Below the pieces are notes generated by a model that ran no database searches, was not told the DNA's origin, and saw only the letters and a program-made list of their open reading frames with translations. Below, one piece after another: positions 1 through 33,495 of a DNA stretch of 64,000 nt. A program made the translations under genes and the position numbers. This stretch comes from Malania oleifera (taxonomy: Eukaryota > Streptophyta > Magnoliopsida > Santalales > Ximeniaceae). Positions within the stretch are counted from its first letter, which is position 1, and each line of letters opens with the position of its first letter. The stretch spans positions 92,981,691-93,045,690 of the forward strand of contig NC_080423.1 in assembly GCF_029873635.1 (NCBI RefSeq). Reading direction: 5' to 3'.

Positions 1-2033
1 ATCGCATCCAACACGCCCGTACACAAACCCTTTTCATCATTGAATCATTACGAACTAATTAATCCATCACATAAATATTAATTAACCTACTTTTGATCGA
101 ATTGAATCATTCAATCATCCTATACATATATACATATTGATAGGGTGTATGAAGCGAGGTTTTTTTTTGGGCGGCATGCATGGGTTGCAGACAGCAGACC
201 AAATCAATAATTAAATTGAGTCCCGAATTAATATTATTTAATTAAACAACACTACGTGAGAGCCACATGGGTTTCCTTGTTAATTCATGCACTCATTAAT
301 TAGAAAACACCTTAATTAATTAGGAGGTTTCTATCTTAATCTATAGAGACATTATATGGTAGGAGAGTTGAGCTCTGCACGACTGAAAGTAATTCAACCT
401 CCACCATATAGTTTTAGATATATATATTTATTTACATCTCATTCTAGTTAATTACTAAATTCCGACTCCACAATGAAATTTTCAAATTCAGGTCATCCTT
501 TGTGCATTTTTTTTTTTTTTTTTTCTTAACTTTTTCCGTAGCCAATTAACTATCTCCTTACATATAGTTTTGTTAATTACAATCAAGTATAGTTTTGAAC
601 AATAAACAAAGCATTAAGCTTCTTAATTGTAGTTATGAGGAAAAAGCAAAAGAAAAAAAAAAACACTATCTTTAACTAAGATGTGTACCTGCATTAACAA
701 AATTTGACATAATTCAACTGCTTCAATACTAAAGTTGAATTTTACGTGTATAGGTACTCGAATTTAGAGCGAGTTTAGGTCAAGTGGGCAGGTAAGGGTC
801 AAGGAGTACTCTTTTCCTTGCATAATCAAATGTCATTTATTTTTTAATCCAGATTTTGGGCAGATTTAGATAGGATGGAAGAGTTTGGATCGTGAAGAGT
901 TCTGTTATTTAATCAAATTGTTCGAATTTTTAACATATATTGGCCTTGCACATGGACACTTTTCTAGTAATCCCATTATTCTAGGATTCTTTTTTTTCAA
1001 AGAAAAACCTCTTTTATTAAAACCATTTCATTCCAATGCATTTTTAATTACATGGCAAATTCTTATCGTACCCTTTTCCTAAGAAACAATCAACCAAGCA
1101 CAGTTTAGTGTTCTGTCCACCCAACCTTTTATGGAACAAGAAAATGATGACCAAAATACAAAGCGTTTCTCAAGTTCAACAAATCAAAGATAGGATATTT
1201 AATGCCATTTTCTCCTTTAATTTCTTGGTGAGAAAGCGTGTTAATTACTTCACAAGACACCGCACCACCCTGGTTTTGGTTCAAAAACTTGGAAGCTATA
1301 CATAAATTATGTTGGTTTTGATGGAGACCCACTGTGCCTTCTGTAATACTCTTAATAAATAAAATAAATTTTAGCACATGCATCCAGGCACTGAAATTTT
1401 ACCCTTAAAAATAACACAAAAACTATCTAAGAAAACTGTGCCAATTCAACGTGCTTGTAACAAAAAAAATTATACAAAATAAACACCCCATCATCATTAC
1501 CACAGCACTGTAGAGGCTTGATATTCCAAGACTTGGAGGCTAAAGGATGTGATTTCACGTATACATCCATAGCCAGGCTTACCTAGAGAATGAATTCACG
1601 GTGTAACCATAGAAATAGTGTGGAAGAAAATCAGACTCCAGTGCTCGTGCCTAATTGCCAACCATTCAGCTCCCATATTCAACAAAATTCCAATACTCAG
1701 TGCTTATCCACGGAAACTGGCAAGCATTGCAGTTTATGACAACAATTAATCGTGGAATAATGAAACCCACATTTTTGTGTGAGATGAACCAACTGTTCTT
1801 TTTTTTTTTTTCTTTTTTTGTTTAATAGCATCCAGCAGGCCCGAAATCATGTTTTCCCCTGTAACTTTCGGAGAAATTAACACAAAAACAAAGATACACT
1901 TCACAAACATGACGGGAATAATTAAAATGAAGAACTGTTTTTTTTTTTTTAATAATTAAAAGCTACAGCTAAATAAAACTTCTACAAATGAATATCCATT
2001 GAGCTGGCTGCTCCCACATGCTTCTACATATCA
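1..2033. other. AT-rich non-coding flank downstream of RPT3
   Basis: No coding region is supported here. The sequence is AT-rich with several poly-T or poly-A tracts (around 507-524, 1797-1818 and 1940-1950). The short open frames have no recognisable motifs and look like chance. The part next to position 2033 should contain the RPT3 3' untranslated region, because that gene ends at 2034 on the minus strand, but I could not identify a polyadenylation site with confidence. Confidence 0.6.
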
Positions 2034-24774
<22,741 letters not shown>

Positions 24775-24990
24775 CTTCGATTGCTCACTCCTTTGGTCGT
24801 TTCTCTCTCCACTCCAGCTGCTTTTATTTCTTGTTTCCTCTTCGGCAAGTAAATAAAATCCCATCTGCGTAATGTGGGCCGGTTGAACCAACCCCAACCC
24901 AGCCCAATATTCATGTTTGGGTGTGGGTTTTTGAACTGGGTTGGGCCTATTTATGTTTTGGGTTGGGCCGAGATTGAAGGCCCAGCCAGG
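24775..24990 (-). promoter_or_regulatory. RPT3: RPT3 promoter-proximal region with four TGGGCC (site II type) boxes
   Basis: TGGGCC or its complement occurs at 24875-24880, 24942-24947, 24964-24969 and 24979-24984, all within 101-210 bp upstream of the RPT3 start codon. TGGGCY (site II) elements are known to be bound by TCP factors and to be common in promoters of growth-related housekeeping genes. Their role here is inferred. I see no clear TATA box, and the transcription start is unknown. Confidence 0.55.
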
Positions 24991-25165
24991 CGGAAGTTAA
25001 TTTTCGAGCTTAATATGTAGTTGTAGAACATTTATCTCTAATTTAATCTAATACTGAAAAGAGAATTCTAATTTTGGAAATCCAAAATACTCCTATAACT
25101 TTTTCGGACTGCTCTCCTAATAAAATTAAAATGCTCTATTTTTCTATAATTGATCTAATTTTATT

Positions 25166-26412
25166 TGGGGATCATTTAAAACCACTGTGAAAGTGTTTTT
25201 CAGGAAAAAAAAAAAAAAAAAGTATTCAATTTAATAAGTCCTAAAAATAAGTACTGAAAAAATGTTGAAAGTTATAATTGGTGTTTGATTGTATTTAAAA
25301 TAAGCGGTACTTTTATTATAAGGTATTTTATGATTATTTTTAAATATATTTTCAATTACAATATTGATATTTTTTAATTAAAAATTTCTTGATAATTAAA
25401 TTTAATTATTTATAATTAAACTTTGAATATTTTATATCATAAATAATATAAAATTATTATTTTAATTAATAATAATCATGTTATTAATGTATATTTATAG
25501 CAATTGATATCATATTAAATTATGATAAAAATAGCATTATTGATAGAATTTAAAATTTTAACTTATTTAATGTTAATTCAAATTAATAAATAGTTTTTAT
25601 TCAATCTAGAATTAAATTATAATGACTAACATGTGTTTCTAAATGTATATTAAATAAAAATATTAATATTTTTATATTTAAAAAATTGAATGATAATTAT
25701 ATTAATTTTTAATTAAAATTTAAATATTTTTCATTAACTAAAATAATATAATACTATTTAATAACTAACAATGATCTTGTTATCAATGTATACTTATAAA
25801 ACATGATTCTCACTTTAATTTATGTTTTTTAGTATTAATAACTAATTTTAGTTAATTAATAATTATGTTGGTTTTATTTTTAATTAATTCTTAAATATTT
25901 TTATTATGTAAAAATAATATAATATTTTTTTTTATTAACAATCATCTTGTTCTTAATTTATATTTATAACATATTACTGTCATAATAATTTATGTTAAAA
26001 TAATTTTATTAATTAAATTAATATTCTTAATTTTTAATATTAATTTAAATTAATATATGGTTCTTCTTCATTTCAGAACCGAATTATATTTCATCAAGAA
26101 TTAATAAATTATAATACATAATAAAATAATATATGATTATATTCTAATGTATTTTTTAAATTATAAAATGGTCTCTAAGTATTCTTATATTTATAAAATT
26201 GACCCCGTCTATAAACAGTACCACTTATAAGTTGTCAAAAAGTTATCTTAAATTGTGTTTCAAAATTCACTTAAATAGTTTTTAAAAAGTGGTTTTGGAA
26301 AAGTACTTTTTACAATGTAAGTCAATTGCCACTTCTTTTTTTTTATAAAAATGCTTATTAAAGTGATAAGTGATATAAACACTTTCTTTTAAATGCTCCC
26401 AAATGGGGGCTA
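25166..26412. mobile_element. Very AT-rich MITE-like element, copy 1
   Basis: The left end ggggatcatttaaaaccac and right end aatgctcccaaatgggggc recur in inverted order at 36909-38268. The interior is almost entirely A/T with no reading frame. The shared ends and similar length (about 1.25 and 1.36 kb) make a dispersed element family likely. I did not find a reliable target duplication. Confidence 0.5.
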
Positions 26413-26604
26413 AATGTTCAGAAAACCTTTACAATTATCCATAACTACTATATAACTACTCGAAACATCCTTTATCAAACTAGAATATCCTTTAACTCTT
26501 GCCTATTTTTCATATATATATTTTTTTTAAATTGAGGAGTCATGGTCATGGCTAGTTTGAAAAATATGTGAAGAATAAATAAGTGAATGATATGCTTAGA
26601 ACTA

Positions 26605-27755
26605 CAAATGAACCAAACCACTCAAGAGCTCGACTCTTTAAAAGCTCATTCAGACCCGTTTTATTATTTCAATGAATGGTACCTCAACCCAAGTTTTAGG
26701 TTTGTTTAGTCTGAGCATAGATGGGTCTAACTCATGAACAACTCTACTAGGCTCAATAATGGGCTCAATTTTAATTTTGAGCTCATTACTTTTTTCAACT
26801 ATAGCTTATTTATAAGTTGTTTACATTGTATTAACAAATTTTCTAATTTTTTTAGGGTAAAAGATGCTAACCTCCCCTAAGATTTGATATAAAGACACTG
26901 ACCTCCCTAAAGATTTCAAAAATTCCACAAATATTTCTGAAAGTTTGATACAAATCTTTCCTTGTATTTTGCAAAAAGGCAAGTCTTTTTAGAAGTGTAA
27001 GTGTTCCAAAAATCAAATATCAAGAGATGTATGTGGTATTTTTGAAATCTCAGAGGATGTCCATAGGATTTTTGAAATTTAAGAGGAGGTCCTTATTTTT
27101 TTATCAAATCTCAAGGGAAGAATTTAACTTGTTTCGACTCGTGAACAGCTCAACTAGCTTGGTAATAGGCTTGTTTCTAATTTCAAACCAATTAATTTTT
27201 CAGCAATTTCTTACTCATTTAAGTTATTAATTTTAACTATTGCTTCATTTAAAAATAACAATAATCTATTACATTATATCAATAAATTTTCTAATACTTT
27301 TTTTCTATCTATAACTCTCATCCTACATTGAATTTAAAACTACTAATTCTTCAACTTTTATTATTATTAAAATAGAATTAAAAGGGATGCAATTTTATAT
27401 AGATGAAGAGGCTCTCCCCCTTAACAATTTTCGATATGGGACAATTTGCTCAAGGCAAATAGAGCTTGCAAAAGCTCTCCACTACCGTCCCTTTCCTTGT
27501 CACAAATTGGAAACCCCTTGAAACTTTTAACCTCTCTTTTGCTTATGAATGCGGGCTTCTCCCACTCAATTTCCCCACCCTCAGCTAACTTATCATTTGC
27601 AAATGTTCCTAACCAACACAGAGAAGTCCTCTAGTTTGTGAATAAAAAATTATTTAAGCCTGAAATCAGGCCAAACTCAAGTCGAGCTTAAGCTAATGAT
27701 TTAGGCTCTAAGTCGAACTTGAGCCCAACTTTTACACCTCATTTCTAACTGAGCC
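26605..27755. repeat. Possible larger repeat with gagctcga-rich ends, containing a TIR MITE
   Basis: Both sides carry related words (actcaagagctcgactc near 26620; aactcaagtcgagctt near 27674), as in a common plant repeat type rich in gagctcg. Between them lies the MITE at 26855-27125. No target duplication or coding frame is visible, so the limits are tentative. Confidence 0.3.
26855..27125. mobile_element. Short TIR MITE related to the intron 5 element
   Basis: The left arm has gggtaaaagatgctaacctc, then gacctccctaaagatttc. The right arm read on the minus strand has cttcccttgagatttgat, then aaggacctcctcttaaattt. These are the same building blocks as the termini at 2665-3770, so this is probably a short relative. 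Confidence 0.55.
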
Positions 27756-28323
27756 CGAGCCAACCCCTTCCTATTCCAAGTCGAGCTCTAAAGCTCAGCT
27801 TTACTTTTGCCACAATTTCCACTATGTCATTCTGCCATAGTGTCCACTTTTTCATTTTGACTAAGGTGGCTAATGTTCATTATACCTTTTATGTCAATAT
27901 TCTCTAATGATTTGCTTATACATCTACTAATTATTCTTAATGTGTATTACATTTGAGTTTATAAATAATCATTTAAATAATTTAGGCTATTAATAGTTCT
28001 TATATTCCTTTTAATTAATCATTTCATTCTTGATTTCAATTGGAAGTGAATAAAGTTAAAATTAAAATGAGTAAAAATATAGTTGATATACCCTAAATAT
28101 ATATTAGGGTCAAAACAGTCCATTTTCCATAAAAGGAGCATTAAGGTGCAGCAGCAATTAGGGTCAACTTCGGCCCGCACTACTGACAGTTGTTATCAGC
28201 TCCTTAAAGGCTAGAGCGATTCACGCCTGCGCCATAACTAACCAATAAATGGCCAACACCCACGGGTCAACTTCGGCCACTATAAGTAGGGACTCGGCCA
28301 AGAGGCCAAGGTAAGTCATTCTT

Positions 28324-28555
28324 TTTTTTTTGGGTAACGCCGGGTATCCACAGCCGTCAACGCGCGTCCGTTTTACGGTCCGCACGCACCGGCATGTGAC
28401 TAATCCCACGCCCTGTAGCAGGAGCCCCACCCACCACAGAGAAGTAATTCAGGCGCCCGCTGCAGGAATCGAACCCGGGATGCCAGGATTAGGCTCACCT
28501 CGTGAAAGGAAATCCCGGAGTCCGACCTTCCCAACTGAGCTCAGCCCTGGGGGCT
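28324..28555 (-). mobile_element. tRNA-derived SINE with 17-bp target duplication
   Basis: The 232-bp insertion is flanked by identical copies of caaggtaagtcattctt (28307-28323 and 28556-28572). On the minus strand it begins near a pol III A-box-like segment (TGAGCTCAGTTGG, 28543-28531), has a B box GGTTCGATTCC (28475-28465) and ends in an A-run (28332-28322 region). These are the hallmarks of a tRNA-derived SINE retroposed by LINE machinery. It sits in the LTR downstream of its TATA box. Confidence 0.92.
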
Positions 28556-28748
28556 CAAGGTAAGTCATTCTTAACCCACTTTACTGTTGCATTCAACCTC
28601 TTTGAAACGTTCCCTTACAGAGGCATCGGAGTTATCTCCCAGAGTACACCCCGAGTCCTCCAAGCCTGCTTTGTTTTCACCCCTTTTCAGGTCATTGGTG
28701 GTCAGAGAGCAACGTCGCAGGTCATCACCGTTTTTATCCTGCAATAGT

Positions 28749-28766
28749 TGGCGCCGTCTATGGGAA
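28749..28766 (+). other. Primer binding site of the Tat-type element
   Basis: The text tggcgccgtctatgggaa follows the presumed LTR end. Similar tggcgccg primer sites are characteristic of plant Tat/Ogre/Athila-type Gypsy elements. Confidence 0.75.
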
Positions 28767-29189
28767 CGGCTTCTGAGAGGTATTCATCTTGCTCCCGATC
28801 ACCAATTCTAGAATAATGACAATTACCCATGGCTCAAGCTTAGGTCCTGCCGCTGGTAGAGAATCACCCCAGTTCGTCTATTCCACACTTGGAGATCGTT
28901 CGGGGTCACCAGGGATCAATTCCTCACCTTCCAAAGGAGAATAGAGGTCTCCCAAAATAAGATGGAGGATATGTTCAACCTACTCTTGCAAAAAAAGAGT
29001 AAGTAAAAACATGTCCCCCGCCAACAACAAGTCAGCCCCAACTCACCTAAGAAAGCAGAGAACCCGAAAGAGAGTGGGGAAAAAACTAACCTCACTAAAA
29101 AGGTAGAAGACGCGAACAGCGTATAAGTAAATGAGCAAAGATCGAATGAGTTAGACGAAAGGATTAGAAAAATCGATCAAATAGATAAA

Positions 29190-30160
29190 ATGATGAAAGA
29201 GAGTCGAACCAATCCCTCTTATGGGAAAACCTTTATAAAATCCTTGGAGCCACCATTCACCAAAGAAGTCATGGAGGTCCCATTGCCCAACAAGTTTAAG
29301 ATGCCAACTTTTGAAAGGTATGAGGCTTTGACTGAGCCCATCGATCATTTGGACACCTTTAATGTGTTGATGCAATTGCAAGACGCACCTGATGCCATTT
29401 CATCAGTAGTCGAAGAATCATCAAAACTTCAGCTTATCCGATGAGCTTGGTTCAAGGAGAACAGGAGATATTAAAAAATTTCATGCATCGCTTCCTCACC
29501 GCGACCCTGGAGATCCACAACTTGGACATGGGAGTGGCATTAGTAGCCCTAACCACGGCCCTTTAAGTTGGAAAATTTCCTATACTCATTGGGGAAGAAG
29601 CTGCCAACTGATATGAGAGAGCCAATGGCCAGAGCACAGAAATATGTCAACCTGGAAGAGATTATGGATACAAAAGGAAATCGGATCGAGTTAAAAAGGA
29701 AGGGTAACAGAGAGATCGGCGAACATTCCAAACTAGGGGAGAGACAGGAGAATAGCACGTTGCAGGCCAACTCTTAGGCTTTGGGGCACACAAGTAAGTT
29801 TTAGACTTATACCCCCTTTAAACATACCGCGAACTGATGTGTTGATGCACATAAGAAAGAAGGAGTATGTGTCATGGCTTGAACCTATGCGAACACCCTC
29901 ATATAAACGATACATGTCAAAGTTTTGTCAGTTCCATAGGGATCACAGGCATGATACCGAGGAGTGTATTCAATTGAAAAATGAAATTGAGACCTTGATA
30001 AAAAAAAGGTCATTTGTCGAGGTTCGTTATGAAAGAAGATCGTCAAGGGGAAGCTCGTGAGCAGAAAAGGCCAAACGGGAATGAGAAAGAAGAACAGATC
30101 ATTGGAGAAATCGTTGTGATCTTTGGTGGCTTCGCTAGTGGCAATGACAGTGGAGGCACT
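29190..30160 (+). pseudogene. Tat-type gag remnant
   Basis: Pieces of a Tat/Retand-like gag are visible in separate frames: EPPFTKEVMEVPLPNKFKMP and LDTFNVLMQLQDAPDA (29190-29444), then a part ending RAQKYVNLEE (to about 29670), then the C-terminal zinc-binding-like KFCQFHRDHRHDTEECIQLK (about 29911-29990). Expected sequence between the first two parts is missing, and stops separate the blocks. It would have formed the virus-like particle. Confidence 0.75.
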
Positions 30161-30181
30161 CAAAAGAGGTATGCCTAGTAG

Positions 30182-30960
30182 GTGCTATTAACGGCAAAAA
30201 GGGAACCAAACAGCAAAAGACTAAAACAGGAAGATGCTATCATCTATAGTAGTGACTATGAAAAAGAAGTACAACAACCCTACGACGACGCTCTGGTTGT
30301 ATCCCTTCTAGTGGCCAACTATAAAATGAGGTGCGTGCTGATAGACAACGGGAGCTCGGCCAACATAATGTTTTGGTCGGTACTTGAAGGAATAAAGATC
30401 GGTAGGGAACGCCTCAAACCGATCTCCACCCCGTTGGTCAGGTTTGGAGGAGACGTAGTACATCTCGTGGGAACAATTACACTACTAGTGACCATGGGAA
30501 CTGCCCCACAGCAAATCACCTCATTGACGGATTTCCTGGTGGTTGATTGACCATCCGTATACAACATCATATTGGGCCACCAATCGCTCAATGCGGCTCG
30601 AGCCATAACATCCACATACCACCTAAAGATGAAATTTCCTACCCCACACAGGACGGGAATGGTCAAAGGAGATCAAGCAACTACTTAAAATTGCTACGTG
30701 ATGGCCTTAAAAGGTAAAACTGAAGCAAGGGAAACCTTGACCGTTGAAGACCTAGAGGTGAGGAGAGAGTATCAACAAATTAACACACTAGATGATAACC
30801 TTACACACATACCAATAAATGGTATTCAGGAGAAGTATATGCAGATCGTAAGTCGCTTGTCCAATCCTTTGAAAACAAAACTAAGTGAACTGCTGAACGA
30901 GTTCGCGAATGTGTTAGCCTGGTCGGCCAATGATATGCTGGTGATTGACCCTACAATTAT
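30182..30960 (+). pseudogene. Tat-type protease and pol N-terminal remnant
   Basis: The segment DALVVSLLVANYKMRCVLID leads to the protease active-site region IDNGSSANIMF, then [15 protein letters not shown] after a TGA at 30550. The linker to RT (SNPLKTKLSELLNEFANVLA, then DPTIMEHRL) ends at 30971. The RT domain itself is missing. Confidence 0.7.
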
Positions 30961-30971
30961 GGAACACAGGT

Positions 30972-31015
30972 TGTGTGTATGTGTGTGTGTGTGTGTGTGT
31001 GTCTATATATATATA
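30972..31015. repeat. Compound TG/TA microsatellite
   Basis: A (TG)n run to about 31003 passes directly into (TA)n to about 31015. It forms the exact boundary between the truncated Tat-type element and the next LTR-like fragment. Confidence 0.95.
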
Positions 31016-31019
31016 TTAT

Positions 31020-32300
31020 AATAACTATCACAATAACTCTGATACCATAATATACTAACAAAATCAAAGTCCACCCAGACCCATAAGTACTGGGGATATA
31101 CCTGTCTATACATACATATCGTCTATGCAATAGAAACTATAATTTACCCAATCATAAATATATACAATACCAGAGTTCTACTATGTCCTTAAATACACAT
31201 ATATTCATCCCCAAAAGAACCATAATATCTGAGGGGCATAACCCTAGAAATCCATCCTAAACACAACCCCACAACTTACCTTTCAGACAGGGTAGTATAA
31301 AATAGCTTCCTCTACCTCAGAGCTCGGTCTACTCTTTTATCTGGGTTTCTTGAAATGTTTGTGATGCTGGGGTGAGACACCTCTTAGTAAGAGATATAAA
31401 CTAATATTAGTGTGCGGCAATGTAAGTATCATTGTAATATATATATATACTGAACATAGTATATTATATCTGTTAAATAAGGAAAACTTGTACATGATTT
31501 AACTGCATTTGATAAATCTAATAAAATTATTCTGTATAAATCTATATAGATCATATTTCATATAACATATGTATTTATAAAAACCATCCGCTATATTTGC
31601 ATAATACTGAAATCATACCCTGGATGGATAGCTAGTTGATGTCATAGGCCGGTCGCCCGAACATAATCAAGAGATTTGAAGCACAAAACAAGTTTAGTCA
31701 GCTAAGGGAAGGGTTCGGTTGGCTGAGCTAGACAATGTCCCGAGCCTTCATGCTTTCGATCGCCCAAAGACAGGTTCGTTCTATCGAACTTTTAAGTTTG
31801 GTCGACCGAGCTTATTTTGAACTACAGATTTAGTCGACTAAGGGCCATAGAAAATTCAAAACCAATGGTCGGTTGACTGAGGGCACTATGTTCAAAAAGG
31901 TTTGGTTGACCGAGCCAAGTCAAAGTTTGACCTTTGACCTTGTTTGGTCGACTAAGCTATTTTGAAAAGAAATGGTTCGGTCAACTGAGGCCTAGTCAAA
32001 TATTTAACTTTTTGACCTATGAAGTGTTCAGTCGACTGAGCATATTTGAACTGGAATGGTCGGTTGACCGATACTTTTTAATAAAGCCTAAAAATCCAGT
32101 GTCGGTTGATTGAAGTCTTTGTAATCCCCATTTTTGACCTTAAATAATTTTGAAAACCTTTACGTGATTTTAGCATTTAAAAAGGTTTTTCTTTGAAAAT
32201 CTTGGGTGCCCTAAGGTCAGTCTATGGCCTTTGATTCCCTACGGTCAGTCTACGGTCATCGAAGTATTCAAATCATATCATGCAAGATGTATGCATTATT
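31020..32300 (-). repeat. LTR-like fragment (family B) with a palindrome array
   Basis: The text ggtgagacacctcttagtaag, then aaactaatattagtgtgcgg near 31370-31420, matches in kind the R/U5 part of the Tekay-like LTRs at 47700-47760 and 62180-62230. The orientation is therefore probably minus. It continues into the palindrome array at 31649-32113. No primer site, coding region or matching second LTR is seen, and the left end is cut at the microsatellite. Confidence 0.5.
31649..32113. promoter_or_regulatory. Array of about 13 GGTCGACCGA-like palindromes (family B)
   Basis: Versions of GGTCGACCGA start at 31651, 31696 (weak), 31717, 31758, 31800, 31832, 31871, 31904, 31946, 31979, 32030, 32062 and 32104. 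Spacings are mostly 32-33 or 39-42 bp and tend to alternate. Spacer sequences are not obviously related. The position in an LTR-like fragment suggests a U3 regulatory array; no TATA box is evident next to it. Confidence 0.55.
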
Positions 32301-33495
32301 ATAGACTAAATAATAAAAATTAAATGCAATTACAATCAAAGTCAAATGTCTTCTTCTTCTTCTTGCTCTTATGACTCCATGGAAAATGTTAGATGATGTG
32401 AGCTTTTCGTTCCTTCTGGCTTCCATTTTCGTTTCCTTATGCGTGTGTTAAGATAATGAACATGTTCACATACTAAAGATACACATAAGTAACTTTTGCT
32501 TTATCAGCATCAAAACATGGATCGAACTTAAAAGGCCAACACAAACCATTGGCTACTAGCTTCCTTGGACCTAGGTAACTAATGAACTAGTAATATGTTA
32601 AATAGGTATTCTAACCGCACCTAAAATAAATAGGTTAATGGCAATTCTGTTATTTTTTGAAAGTAACCTATTTCTCAGTCGATATATTACGCCAATTTTC
32701 GTATCATATCATATCGAGTTCGCTACTCAGTCGAAGCGATTCAAATCAAATTTTGACCTAGCCCGTCACCTAGGGTCGACCCTCCAAGACGCTGTGATAG
32801 AGGGAAGAGAGAAAATACCATACTATGAGATTCTCTCACCCATCTTATCATAAGCCAATGTTAATTCTCAAAGTATAACATAAAGATACTCAACTTCTAA
32901 GATGAGACCAAAAAGACACTTAAACATCCAATTTTACATGAGTAAAGTGAATACATCATGCTAAAAGATAAAAATGCAAGTATAGTAACTAAACGTATAT
33001 GGAGTCTACACTAAATCCAGATAAAAATGGACTTTTGTTTTAATATCAATGTAGTTGCTAATAATATTTGGCCCTTTCTTTGTGGCTCTTTCCATTTTTA
33101 ATTTTTTTCCCTATTTTTGTACATTTATTTGATTTTTTTTAATAATTTTTTTACCAAAAAATAAAAAATATTATAAATAGAATAATAAAAAAATTAAGTT
33201 ATTGATGCTACTAATAAATATTAATAAGAATGATAATAATAAATAACCATACTAAAACTAATAGTAGCAAATATAAATACTAATAATATAATAATTAAAA
33301 TTACTAAAGAAACTAAACTACAAAAAGAAAAAACATTTTTTATTAGTTTCAACCTTATTCTCATTTTTTGGATTTGCTGATATTTTTTTAATTATTTTTT
33401 GGATTTTATTTCAATTTAAAACAAATAAGACAAAAAATAAAAGTGCCAGTGGACTAGTTTAGTTAGAAGGACTAGTCGACCGATTTGGGAGAACC
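32301..33495. other. AT-rich stretch without recognisable genes
   Basis: I see no supported coding region. About 32640-32850 has a short open frame without known motifs. 33100-33440 is very AT-rich, with runs such as aataataaataatac. Parts may belong to the LTR-like fragment to the left. Confidence 0.5.

Larger units (their letters stand above)
28140..30971 (+). mobile_element. 3'-truncated Tat-type Gypsy element
   Basis: The left part resembles an LTR with a TATA-like actataagtaggg near 28280 and ends near 28745, just before a primer binding site at 28749. Gag and protease remnants follow to about 30960. The element then stops abruptly at a TG/TA microsatellite where the RT domain should begin, so RT, RNase H, integrase and the 3' LTR are absent. 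The 5' limit is uncertain. A SINE interrupts the LTR. Confidence 0.7.

Noticed and set aside
28465-28543. Functional tRNA gene
   Set aside because: A and B boxes are present, but the sequence is flanked by a 17-bp target duplication and ends in an A-run, so it is a SINE. No cloverleaf can be completed.
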